A stretch of 64,000 nucleotides of DNA from Parascedosporium putredinis (lineage: Eukaryota > Ascomycota > Sordariomycetes > Microascales > Microascaceae): positions 868,001 to 932,000 of the forward strand of contig CASHTG010000008.1 in NCBI GenBank assembly GCA_949357655.1, in the 5' to 3' direction. Of the stretch, positions 11,117 to 21,694 are shown in pieces (the stretch's first letter is position 1; each line of letters starts with the position of its first letter). The notes beneath the pieces are model-generated. The model ran no database searches, was not told where the DNA came from, and saw only the letters and a program-made list of their open reading frames with translations. A program made the position numbers and the translations under genes.

Positions 11117-12245
11117 ATGAGGCTTATCGCAGCTTCGTTTCTGTGTGTGGCGCCTCTCGCGCTCGCACTCCAAGCGCCACCGCCGGGTTTAACAGCGACA
11201 GACGTAACCACGCGCAGTAAATGCACCAAAACTGTTCGTCCCCACGAGAAAAGCAGGGATTGAGGCCCTTGCCTCTTTCACTCTTTCGACAATGACCAGC
11301 ACTAACAGTCTTTCTTTCACGACATATGTAGAAATCGAGATCGACGAAGACTGTGACTTCGACGGTGACCGAGTATGCTACGGTCGAGATTCCTCCGGTC
11401 ACCGAATGCACGGTCGCGGAAGCCCTGACGGTCACCGAATTCTTAGCAACGGAAGCTTTAACTATAACCGAATGCGCGGCGACGCAGATTTCAACGATCA
11501 CCGAATGCGTGGCCCCGGAAGCTCTAACAGTGACTGACTGTGCAGTAACGGATGTTGCGACCATTACCGAATGCGTGGCCACGGAAGCCTTGACCATCAC
11601 CGAGTGTGTGGCAACGGAAGCTCTAACAGTGACTGACTGCGCGGTGACGGATGTCGCGACAATCACTAACTGTACGGCAACGGAGGTCACGACCATCACG
11701 GAGTGCACGGCAACGGAGGGTCCCACTGTCACGGTGACGCCGGGAGTTGGGGTCTGCTCGCGGGAGGAAATGCCGTCACCAACGGCGATTTCGAGGCAGG
11801 GGATCAAGGCTGGATAGTCGCGCAAGTGGGCGCCCATCCGGAACCGGCCGGAGTCACAGAGGACCAATCCTCCGGGTCTGGCGAGTACGCCTATTTCTTC
11901 CGCGCCTCCGAGGACGGCCAGCGCGACCGCGTCACGATCATGCAGTCGATGAGCCTGTGCCAGGGCGTCACGTACCAGGCCAGCCTCCTCGTGCGCTTCA
12001 CCGAAGTCACGGATGCCGCGATAAGCCTGCTGATCAACGACGAGCCCATCGCGGCCCAAGGGTGGATTACCGACACCGCCTACCAGCCAGCGCGCTTCCG
12101 GAACGACGGTGTCTTCGTCGCTCCTGCGGATAGCGCTATTCTGCGCATCACGATCTCGTTCCAGGAGCTCCCTGCCGACAGGATAAGACAGATCAACATC
12201 GACAACGTCGTGGTCAAACCCTATGAGCTGGAGGCGCAGCCGTGA
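11117..12245 (+). CDS. Adhesin-like secreted repeat protein B with C-terminal carbohydrate-binding-like domain
   Basis: Exon 1 (11117-11233) encodes signal peptide MRLIAASFLCVAPLALAL and TRSKCTKT; the intron is 11234-11331; exon 2 starts KSRSTKTVTSTVTEY. The same signal, Cys-containing junction and intron position as gene A show a tandem duplication. About eleven copies of an 11-residue unit follow, TITECVATEAL or TVTDCAVTDVA, each with a Cys at position 5. One base seems lost near 11758-11762; the repaired frame continues into a beta-rich domain, AVTNGDFEAGDQGW ... RITISFQELP ... INIDNVVV, ending at 12245 (343 residues, phases close). NGDFE-x-G-x-x-GW openings with a final IDNV strand are typical of CBM4/9-like, galactose-binding-like folds. 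The protein is probably a wall-bound, sugar-binding surface protein. No GPI signal is seen. Confidence 0.68.
11360..11735 (+). repeat. 33-bp coding tandem repeat with one Cys per unit
   Basis: About eleven units of 11 residues, consensus T-(I/V)-T-(E/D)-C-x-x-T-(E/D)-x-x. Two unit types alternate in the middle of the array, which suggests higher-order duplication of a pair. See the findings for the structural implication. Confidence 0.78.
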
Positions 12246-13823
12246 TGCTGCGGGTGAGCTCACTAGACAGAGGGCGGCGAGTATCCTGATAATTAAATCA
12301 AATCATTTAAGCCGCCATCACATGGGCCGAATTGGAAGTGACTGCGTTTTCGCGATCCCTGTTCTTGACAGCAAGGATTGTAGATCTACAGTGTACGTTT
12401 CCCATCGGTTCACGTTTGGTTGAGGCTTTTTCTGTTTGCCTTGCGTCCCGTTTAATATGGTTTCCACCTAATCTACCCAGTGTCGGAAAAGCTGCCAACT
12501 AATTGATGGATACCTATCGGCTAGAGCGTCAGGGCCAGTTTGGGGGCGCCTTGCACTTCATGCTTCTCTATCCAAGCTCATCTTGTCTTGGGAGTGGAGG
12601 AACAAGAGCAGCTGCACGAATGGCCAAGAATTGATTCACGAGTAGATAGCCGAGAGTGGCTACGACTACGAGTTCTAAATTATACGTGCAGTCGGTGTGA
12701 TCGGGTCCACCGACGCTGCCAACCCTCCACGCTGCGCCCACCTCGTCCCTTGCGACTTGGGTATGTCATCGAAGGCCTCGCGTGTGCAAACCAGCCAAGA
12801 TCCAACAATAAGCGACAAAAGATCAAATTTGGAACCAGAGACGCTCACTGGTCTGAGTGGATCGACGATTCGAAGCACACTCAAAGCGTGCGCGCGCTAG
12901 GCAGAAACGCGCCGAGAGGACAATATCGTCCCGACGATAATAAGCAAGACCACCAGACGGCCCTCGTCATCGAGCATGCTGTGCCGATGGTCCACATGGT
13001 GCAAGCATTTTATCCCCGACTTTTCACATTTTTTCCCCGCGCAAAACCCTCGCTTCGGGCATAACGAAGAACCAGGGAGGAGCAAATCAAACGAGATAAG
13101 CCTAAGCGTCATAGTCTCGAGGGGGAAGGAAAAAAACCAGGAGCGCGATAAATGAAGTCGCAGCCCGCCCATGACCCAAACAGCGTCATACTGCGGAACG
13201 AGGTGTGGGCCGTCATGCCCTTGATGGCTCCATCCGAGACCCCTTCAAGTGAGGATGAGCGTTGCGATGGGTGGACACGCTGGGGCCCATCACGCCTCTT
13301 TTCCCGGCGCAGGGCCAATCACTGTGCCTCCCGCCCCACCCCTGTCATGCACGGGGAGCCAGGATTCCAACCCGTCAAGCCCGTCGACACCAGCGATAGC
13401 ATCATCGTTACATGCTGCCATGGCCTAGTGTAATCGCGGGTGACGCACCTCTACCGGGCCCTGACTTCATTGTTCAACCACCCCGCCTTTTTTTGTTGCG
13501 ATATCCTGGTGGGGGTGGAGGAAAAGGGTGCCAGGAAGCATGCAGGATCATTGATGAGCGGAAACGTGGAAAGGCAGGATGACAAGGGAGAGGAGCGCCA
13601 AACAAGTTTTTCGTCCTTTCTTGCTTTGAGACAGGCAGATGTGCGAGGGGAATGAAGATATAAGAAACAGACCCTTCGCCGTTTTCTAATGCGGCTCTAT
13701 TCTCTCTTTTCTTATCCATCAGCTTAAACCAGGTCACCGGGAACATCTTGAAGATAAGGGATATCTGTCTCCTTTCAATCCTCCTCGCCTCTCTCCGTTA
13801 AACGAAGTAAATCAACCATCAAT
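12246..13823. other. Intergenic, about 1.6 kb
   Basis: No family or RNA gene recognised. A 174-codon open frame near 12540-13064 has neither a known domain nor a convincing codon pattern. The final part is likely the promoter and leader of the small conserved gene that follows. Confidence 0.5.
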
Positions 13824-14308
13824 ATGTCCAACAAGTAAGCAAAAATACATCCTCTCCCCACCGCGTTTTGCCCCAAACCCTCGCCTCGACTCTCGCCTCC
13901 GGCACGGGAAAAATTGTCGATCCGGGCGACATGTGGCGAAGTAGTCAAAGTTGTCGAACCCGGCGAGGGTTTTGCCTCCCCTTTTCTTATCTGTTCTCTC
14001 GTGGCTAAACGGTTCCGTTCCCCTATCCATAGGCAGAAGCAGCAGAACTACGAGGTCTCCGACGCCTCCGAGGACGAGAAGGGCATTGCCCACGACAGGA
14101 GGGATTACGACAACGACCGTCCCTTGATCTACAAGGACCCCGTCACGGCGAGCCCGGCCGCGAGCGTGTCCGCAAGACCCGCATCAAGGACCGCAACCAC
14201 TCCGACGCCAACGACAGCACCCTCAAGATTCAAATCAGCCTCGACCTCGAGGCCGAACTTAACCTCTACGCACGAGTCAAGGGCGACGTGACCATTGGTT
14301 TGCTGTGA
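13824..14308 (+). CDS. Small conserved fungal protein (about 95 residues), unknown function
   Basis: Exon 1 (13824-13834) encodes only MSNK up to a GTAAGC donor; exon 2 starts 14033 after a CATAG acceptor and reads QKQQNYEVSDASEDEKG. The frame breaks between 14152 and 14164 (one base missing from CCC or CG context). Repaired, the protein continues RVRKTRIKDRNHSDAND and STLKIQISLDLEAELNLYAR before ending KGDVTIGLL. The LDLEAELNLYARVKGD block matches the recurring 'LDL-E-E-L-A-KGD' C-terminal motif of short fungal proteins of unknown role. An acidic N-terminal third, a basic middle and an amphipathic beta-like tail are the visible features. A GTGAGT at the stop might be a further donor, so the last residues are uncertain. 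Confidence 0.6.
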
Positions 14309-16507
14309 GTCGTACCCCAGCCCAATGTGAGTTAGCCCTTTTGCCTACTCCTGATCCTGTGGCTTGATCCCCTTTTGTGCGCAGTATGATAACGTGGAAC
14401 ACAGGACCGGATAAACGTGCACAAGCCTGGTGCTCGGACTTTTTGTTTGGAATGTTGCTTGCCGTTTTACTTGTTTCCAGCCGCTCCTTTTCTTCATATT
14501 ATTCTCATCTACCGATTGTGTGTTACTACTACTATAACGATTTGTTCTTAAATCATGACTACGACGCCCATCAAACATTTTCATGTCTTAGCGTTAGATA
14601 ATATCTACTTTTAGATTGGAGCCACGCTGTCGTCATTTGTCCCCAAAGCATCCAACTGATATGTGTGTCCTCGTGTGAATGTTTTCTGCCCAACTCAAGC
14701 CGGGGGTGTCCTTCATTCACTGTTTTGATGTTTGTGCCAGGGTGCGAGTGTGACGTCATGTTGGCGAAATGCTGAATGACGGCTAACGGCTCGACGAGGG
14801 AAAGTACCAGGAAACCAGCCAATCATCGACTCAAATGAGACGGTTGTTCACGAGCGAGGTCCGATTTAAAGTGATTGAGGGTGGAAATAGATTATGCCAC
14901 TACAAAAATGAAAAAAAAATTAATTTTCCTAATCAATTCGCCTAGAGATGGGCATGCTAATTCATGGAGCCGAGAGGTTGGAGCACAACTGCTTGGAATT
15001 TCTGGGACGACCCACAGCTAGACGAGCATAACCACCCATTCCGCAAAAGTCGTTGTAGTGAGTCGCCGATTCGCAGAACACTCATACTCTGGCAAATGTG
15101 TGAATAGAGCGAGACGTGAGAAGCTGGTATTGGCCCTGGACCGTAGAACGCCGGAGCAACCTCTCAGTCAATTTCGCAGCTCTCATCTCAGCACATGATG
15201 GATTATGGGCCAGATATCTTGAACACCCTTTGGCCAAGGGAGCTATCTACTCTCACAATGAACGATGAGCCACAGGTTGCCACCTTGATCTGGTGGGCTC
15301 CAATGAAGCGAGTTAAAGAAGCGCTCAAGTCCCGCCGTCCTTCTTTGCCTCTAAGGGAATTAAATAAACAGCTAACGCTTAGATCTAGATCGGAAGCAAG
15401 AAAGGAAACAAATAATGAAAGCCGAGAAGGAAAGAAAAATCATACCGGATACCGCCCCCAGGCTGAGCCCAGGAGTCAAGCTTACCGTGAAAATCCAATT
15501 ACGCACGCTCGACCCGCGGTTCGAACGTGACACCTCTAGCGCTTTCAACCAGCAGCCTAGAGGAGGAGGAAGTCCTAGCAGCTCGACTGGCAGTATCCGT
15601 TAGGGAGAGATGGGCATACTTTGAACTATAAGGGACCTAGAGGACCGCGTGTTCGTGGGTTGTCTCGCGCCTTCCTCGCCAGTTCATGGCTGAGAAGAGG
15701 GGTGGTGGGTGCCTTCCGTGTGAGATGCGAGTGTGTTGGGGTGCTCGAGGAAGGCGCCTTGGTTGCTCGCTCCTTCCCCGGAAAACCGGCCGGAAAGGCT
15801 TCGCATAGATGTACCCAACGGCATAGGACAAACAGAGAGCGGGAGCTGGAGCAAGACTGGAAAGCCTTGCTCGACAAATATACCAGAGAGAAAATTGCAC
15901 TTGCTGGCGACGCGTCACGCTCCATGAGCGTCAAAGTGTCCTGCTTGTGGGCGGGCTACGAGACGAAAGAACGGAATGGATCAATGATATACCTGGTACC
16001 ATGTTAAGCATGAGAAAGTTATAACTAAATCGGTCTGACCTATAGACTGTCGGCTCCTCGATCAAAAGGGAATGGAAGTTTGACATGCGGGTCGCGCAAC
16101 GACGTCGCATCCAGAATGGGGTGCTTCATTTCCGAAGGCAGCAAGACCCGGTGCTCCGGTTAAGCAGACTTCGTGCGCTTGAAGATCAATCCCTCGAGAC
16201 CACGCACGTGTAGGAGCTATTGGATAGGCATTTTGTCTACAATGTAAGTATGTTCGAGATGCTGAGGGTGCAATTTCGCACGATAAAAACCGTCGCCTTC
16301 CAAATTGTTCTTTAGACAATATCCACAGGGCTGGCTCGTATATAAGTGCAATTGAGACGCCGGTCAGGACGTGTGTAGAAAAGATTTTTGCTGCTGGAAT
16401 TTGTCAAAGAATTTGAGCTGCGCCTTCCCTCATCAATAGAGGCCGTACTGTTGGCTACGTAATCACAATTTTGTGTCTCTTCGTTACATTAATCGCAACC
16501 ATCCCCA
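14309..16507. other. Gene-poor interval of about 2.2 kb
   Basis: The first 300 bases are probably the 3' untranslated region of the small gene. No domain or RNA is recognised further on. A TATATAAG element lies near 16339, about 170 bases before the acid phosphatase start, and is a plausible TATA box. Confidence 0.5.
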
Positions 16508-18158
16508 ATGCCTTCGCCTGTATCGGCCCTCGGCCTTGTGTTGGCCGCGTTGGCCCTTTCAGCGGCCGCGGAACCAAAGCCTCGCTACCTCTCGCCGAAG
16601 CAACATATCAAGCTGTGGCCCGGAAAAACTCCGAGAGCCCCTTGACGTGGCTCGGGGCCAACGGGCCATGGGCAGCGGGGCCCAACGTCCACCATATCTC
16701 ACCCCACGTTCCCGATGGTTGCGTGGTAGACCAGGCAGCCTATGTCAGCCGCCACGGTTCGAGGTACCCGGATACCGGTGCCTACAACGAGTGGAAGGAG
16801 ATGCATTCTCGCGTAAGACGGAAAATCTCTGCATCCCCCTCCCAAAAATCGGCGGCTTTATGCATCCTTTGCTAACAACGGATACAGTTTTCGGCAGGTG
16901 GCTACACGGCATCTGGAGCCCTCTCATTCCTTCCAGATTGGAGTCCTGTTCTTACCAACCCGGATGCGCAAATCGCCATGCTAAGCCCTACGGGGCACAA
17001 GGAGGCAATGGATATGGGCTACGCCCTTCGCACACGCTATCCCCAGCTGTACAACGACGGCGACGACTTCCACGTCTGGGCCAACAACTATACCCGCGTT
17101 CTTCAGACGGCCAATAGCTTTGTCCATGGATTCCTCGGTGCCGGGGCTAGCACGCTCGGTAACATCGTCTCAGTCACGTCCAAAAACATCCCCGCCGCCG
17201 TGGGCAACTCCTCGCGCCTTCGGACTCTTGCCCGAACTTCAAGGATCTGAGCGGCGGCGAAAAGCTGACCCAGTGGAACGCCATCTGGCAAGCTCCGGTG
17301 CAGGCGAGGTTGCAAAAGCTCATATCCGGGAACTTGACGTTGACCTTGAGCGACGTCAATTTGATTCCGTATCTTTGCGGGTTTGAGAGCCAGATCACGG
17401 GTCGTCTTTCTTCATTCTGCGACGTGTTCACGGATGAAGAACTCAAGTTGTATCAGTATTCCAACGACCTACGATATTACTATGGCATCGGCCCAGGAAC
17501 AGATTTACCTTCCAAGATGATGACACCTTTCCTCGACGCCCTAATCGACGTCTTCGTTCAGGGTCCGACCGTCAAAGGTGTTGGCTTCGACGGTTCTTCT
17601 TTCCAAGTGCCTAGTCTTTTGGTTTCGTTTCTCAACGACGGGCAGCTCACCGAGCTAGTTACCTCGAGCGGAGTGTTTGACGACCAAGAACCCCTTTCCG
17701 CGACGGAAAAGGATGACGACCGTCTCTGGGTCGGAAACAGGTTCATCACGATGAAGGGAACCATTGCCTTTGAGCGCCTTACGTGCTTGGTCCCCGCGGA
17801 AGGAAATAACTCGACCACGACGACGACGAGTGACTTCAGCGCTTCGCCGACTACCACCCGTCGCTGCACTCCCAAAAACACCCAGGTGCCGGTATTTGGC
17901 GACGAGGGCTACGTCAACGCGACTTACGTACGCATCAAGCTCAACGACCAGGTATATCCGGTTCCCTCGTGCAAGGACGGACCGGGGTCTTCGTGCGGCT
18001 TGGAGGACTACGCGCGATATGTAAAGAGTAAAAAGGCCGAGGAAGGTGATTGGATCGCGAATTGCGAAGTTGTCTTGGAGGGCGCACCGACGACAGCCGT
18101 GGGTGCGAGCTTCTTTACGAACTTGGCCCAGCCCCATCTCAGCAAATACAAGCAGTGA
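16508..18158 (+). CDS. Secreted histidine acid phosphatase (two apparent frameshifts)
   Basis: Releases phosphate from organic phosphomonoesters outside the cell. ATG 16508 opens a signal peptide (MPSPVSALGLVLAALALSAAA). Exons are 16508-16812 and 16888-18158, with branch point GCTAAC in the intron. The catalytic RHGSRYP motif, carrying the histidine phosphorylated during catalysis, lies at 16756-16776. Later blocks NYTRVLQTANSFVHGFLG, IPYLCGFESQ, GPGTDLPSKMMTPFLDALI and a final RIKLNDQVYPVPSC are characteristic of the fungal branch. One base is missing from CCCC 16638-16641 and one near CC 17210; with both restored the protein is about 525 residues. The usual distal HD proton-donor site aligns with a LND sequence (SFLNDGQLTEL). 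A Thr/Ser-rich insert of about 40 residues (NNSTTTTTSDFS) sits before the C-terminal block. Confidence 0.86.
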
Positions 18159-19004
18159 AGATGAAGGATCTCTTAAATTTTCTGTTCCATAATCACCGCA
18201 CATATTCTTCCCTTCATGTACAAACAGCCTTTTTTCTTGCGTCATTTACATACTTCTTTTAACTCGCTGGGAGCGAAACCACTTTCTTTAATTTACCAAT
18301 TATGTTTGCAGTCGTCCCCTCGTGGAGAGGAGGGCAATTTCATCCGCATACTACACGTAGATACTGCACATGTGTTGAGAGATCAAATTTCTGCCCTGTT
18401 TCTTTCATCAACCTCATCGCGCCCCTCTCTTCGGTCACCATTTGGGATTTCACGCCCAGAAGCGCCAAGCACGTGTCGGATCCGGCGCAGGCAACTTGGA
18501 GATGAAGTCGGCTGAGCGACCTTTCGCATCACACCTCATCTCGCGGGCCCCACCAGGCCCGTGGGTCTTCAATGCTACATGTACGCACACAAAGAGGTCC
18601 ACCAAGCACAACGAGTCCCGCCCAGAGAAATCGTGGTGGGTGAGTCGTCATGCGCTTGGAGGCCTGAGCCAATGTGGTCACTTCGTCCGAACAAGGGTGC
18701 GACGGTTAGGTTGTACAGATGGTGGGTTGGCGAACAGGCACACGGAGACCGCTGCCGAACGCGGGCGATGTCGCTTTGGCAGGTCCCCTAACGACGGGTT
18801 CAACTGCCGATTCGGGGATTGCCCGCGCCCTCCGCCTCTAGGAGAGGTGTAGCGTCCAATTTTCCGTGTTGACGATGCGCATCACGATCGAAACTACAAA
18901 AAGTAGCTGGTGGACGAGCCCATTGGACCCCCTCTCTAATGTTGGGGAATCTAACATTTCAATTCGTTTGTAGCTTGCTCTTTCCTTACTAATTTTTGCC
19001 CACA
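18159..19004. other. Intergenic, 3' flank and promoter
   Basis: Nothing recognised beyond the 3' region of the phosphatase gene and the upstream region of the next gene. Confidence 0.55.
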
Positions 19005-20415
19005 ATGAGAGCTTCTCAGATTATCTCCGCCGTTTTGGCGACGACAACCACGGGCGTGCTTGCCGCTACGAGCGGCACCTTTGACGTCCTCACCATTAAC
19101 GTTGCAGGCCTTCCAGCCATTTTCAACAGCAACGATGTTCCCGGAGACAAGGCCACGAATGCGCGGACAATCGGTGCGTACTTTAGCGAGTATGGCTACG
19201 ATATCATTAATATGCAGGAGGTAAGCAGCATCACCTAAGCCTCGAATCCCGCTTCTGGTTTTTTTCTTCTTCTTCCTTTTGTGCCGTGCCTAATCTAACA
19301 ATCGCTGTGATAGGATTTCAACTACCATGCCTACATCTACGAGACCGACGCCCACCCCTTCCGCACCCCTACTTCGGGTGGAGCCGCCATCGGATCCGGC
19401 CTGAACACGGTGGCCAACTTTGACTGGATCAACTTCTCCCGCACCAAGTGGAACACGTGCTCCAACGACTCGGGCGCCGACTGCCTGACGCCCAAGGGCT
19501 TCACTTTTATGCGCGTCAACGTCGACGACGGCGTTTGGGTGGACGTCTACAACCTGCACACCGACGCAGGCACGGCGGCGGGCGACCTCACCGCGCGCAA
19601 CAGCAACCTTCAGCAGGTGGCGGACTACATCGATACCTGGAGCAAGGGCAACGCCGTCCTCGTCTTCGGAGACACCAACAGCAGGTATACCCGAACCTCG
19701 GACCAGATCCGCGTCTTCAGCACCCAGAACGGCATGACGGACCCTTGGGTCCAGCTTGTCCGCGGCGGGGTGGTCCCTACCACGGAGACGATTTGCGCGA
19801 ACCCCAGCACGACAAACTATTGCGAGACGGTGGACAAGGTCTTTTACCGTGGGAGCCCCGTAGTAAACCTCGCCGCCACCGAATTCAGCTACGAGAGCTC
19901 CAAGTTCCTCCAGGCCGACGGCAACATCCTTTCCGACCACAATCCCATCCGCGTCAACTTCAACTGGTCCCTGTCCAATAAGTTCCGCCAGTCCAACTAC
20001 TGGGGCGGACCCCACGGCACCTGGTTCACCGACCTGCCCACGCTGAGCGGAAAATCTGGGTCGTTGAAGACTTCCAAGATCACGTTCCGCGGTGGCTCCC
20101 GCCTCGACTCCGTCGGCCTGACCCTCGCCGACGGCACGGCTTTACGCACGGAGGAACTGGCGGCACGGCCGCTTCTCTGACCCTCGGCGCCGCAGAATTC
20201 TGGACAAGCGCTACGGTCTGCCAGGGACAAAGGATGGCCGCACCCGCAACTTTTACATTCAGGCGGTGACCAGCGCGGGGAACAAGGTCTCTGCCGGTAC
20301 GACGACCTCGAGCTGCACGACATTCTCGGCCCCAAGCGGCTGGCAGATTGTTGGGTACTTGGGCCAGAGCGGGGATGAGATTGACCAACTGGCGTTCGTC
20401 TACGCGCCAAGGTAG
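19005..20415 (+). CDS. Secreted endonuclease/exonuclease/phosphatase-fold enzyme, sphingomyelinase-like, with jacalin-like C-terminal domain
   Basis: Exon 1 is 19005-19220 and exon 2 is 19314-20415; with two one-base repairs the product is about 439 residues. A signal peptide precedes TFDVLTINVAGLP. EEP-fold metal and catalytic motifs appear in order: N in LTINVAG, QE at the exon junction, YNLHTDAG, FGDTNSRYT and SDHNPIRV. The variant spacing resembles secreted sphingomyelinase- or nuclease-type members rather than DNA-repair AP endonucleases. From about 20005 a second domain begins (YWGGPHGTWFTDL, KITFRGGSRLDSVGLTLADG, VGYLGQSGDEIDQLAFVY), the beta-prism pattern of jacalin-like lectins, which bind mannose-type sugars. 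Frame repairs are at TTT 20141-20143 and AAA 20229-20231. The substrate (phospholipid or nucleic acid) cannot be decided from sequence alone. Confidence 0.8.
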
Positions 20416-21694
20416 AGATGGGCGGAAGGATGATCCCGATCGTTTAGATGACGTTGGAAGGTGGCTGTTACGAAATGTTTAATGTTAATGAGCAAAGGGG
20501 ATGGGTGAGACCTTGGGACCTTGGCGCTTTCGAGGATCAGTATATGCATATTCCTAATTTAATTGTTGAATACCACACCTTTTTCTTCAGAACTCAAGTG
20601 CTGCCCTTTTATCATCAAAGGTGGCTGAGCAAAGGGAGCAAAGAGTTTGTATTCTTGATCCCCAATAAGCGTGTTGGGCAGTGCTAGTTGTTGAAGGGTG
20701 GAAGGATGGGATATCCGAACTAATGCCGAATCCGGAAGCGTTCCTTGCCACATCCACATCCGGATGGCGTTTACCTTTATATCCGACCGGAGCGACCGAT
20801 GAAAAACGGATCATGTAAATATCCCAGAAATATCATCTATAAAAGGGGCAGGAATTCCCCTGTAGAAACGGATCTATTAGAAGGATCCAAGCAGCGAATA
20901 CGAACAGCATTTTACCCCCTGTTCAATACTAGTCTGACATAATTGATCTCTTTTCCCTCCTCAAAATATGCCGATAATAGAATTGAGTCGTTGAATATTG
21001 ATAAGGTAGTCTCTAGAACTTTTTCGACAATTAAACGCTACATATTACCATATACGAAACCTCCTCAATATCACATGTACTGAAGAGTTTTTCAAGACGG
21101 ACTCATCTGGCTGACATGGGCTTCGAGGTGTCGCCGTCGTCATTTTTATCACCCATTCCAATCTAAACAATACAAACATCACCTCATTTTAACTAGGTTT
21201 TATGATACCAAGTGAGTAGGCTTCGTTGATGTTCCCTCCTATATATCCCCTCTTCTGCATTTTCCCAATATTTAAGAATGCGCAAGGTTGACAGAAAGGA
21301 TGGCGCGTGCCAAATAAGCTCACCCGCCACCAGGGGAAGGATGAAGCTAAAATATGCCTCGGACGTGCGTGGGATCTCCGCAGCCGGGAACCTCAGGAAA
21401 AATACGACCAGTACGAGCCTCCACGTCAACACTCGTGTGAAATATTTTGTACGCGTCGGCTCAGCCTTTGTTGGGCTCCAAGGATTTTGCACACGGGAAA
21501 TCGCACAGCCCATTTCCTCACCATTGTAAAAAATAAAATAAAAATGGGTATGTTCATCGCGGCGATGGCGATGCTTCTTTGTCCAGAAATAAATAAGGAG
21601 TTCCTCCGGTGTCATTGAAGCGTGTTCAAATTCTTCAAATTCTTCCCCACAAGCAGGCGAGACATTTTCTTTGACTACATCAATTGATATACCA
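20416..21694. other. Intergenic, AT-rich, about 1.3 kb
   Basis: No family recognised. The region from about 20940 to 21200 is distinctly AT-rich. A 171-codon minus-strand frame at 21193-21708 overlaps the RTA1 start and shows no domain. Confidence 0.5.

Noticed and set aside
9201..12245. Programmed ribosomal frameshifting as an explanation for the breaks
   Set aside because: No common slippery heptamer or downstream structure occurs at the breaks, and they need one extra base in each case at unrelated sites.
11124..12263. A 379-codon open frame on the minus strand across adhesin-like gene B
   Set aside because: It is the shadow of the Thr-rich tandem repeat; the repeat structure prevents stops on the opposite strand. 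The plus-strand signal peptide, intron and C-terminal domain are far better supported.
12540..13064. A 174-codon open frame between the adhesin and small conserved genes
   Set aside because: No domain, weak codon pattern, and no splice or start support. Kept as intergenic.
15480..15560. A GGTTCGAAC sequence resembling a tRNA T loop
   Set aside because: No flanking stems or anticodon arm could be folded around it.
19290..20015. A 241-codon minus-strand open frame
   Set aside because: GC-rich antisense shadow of the EEP-fold gene; the plus strand has all catalytic motifs.
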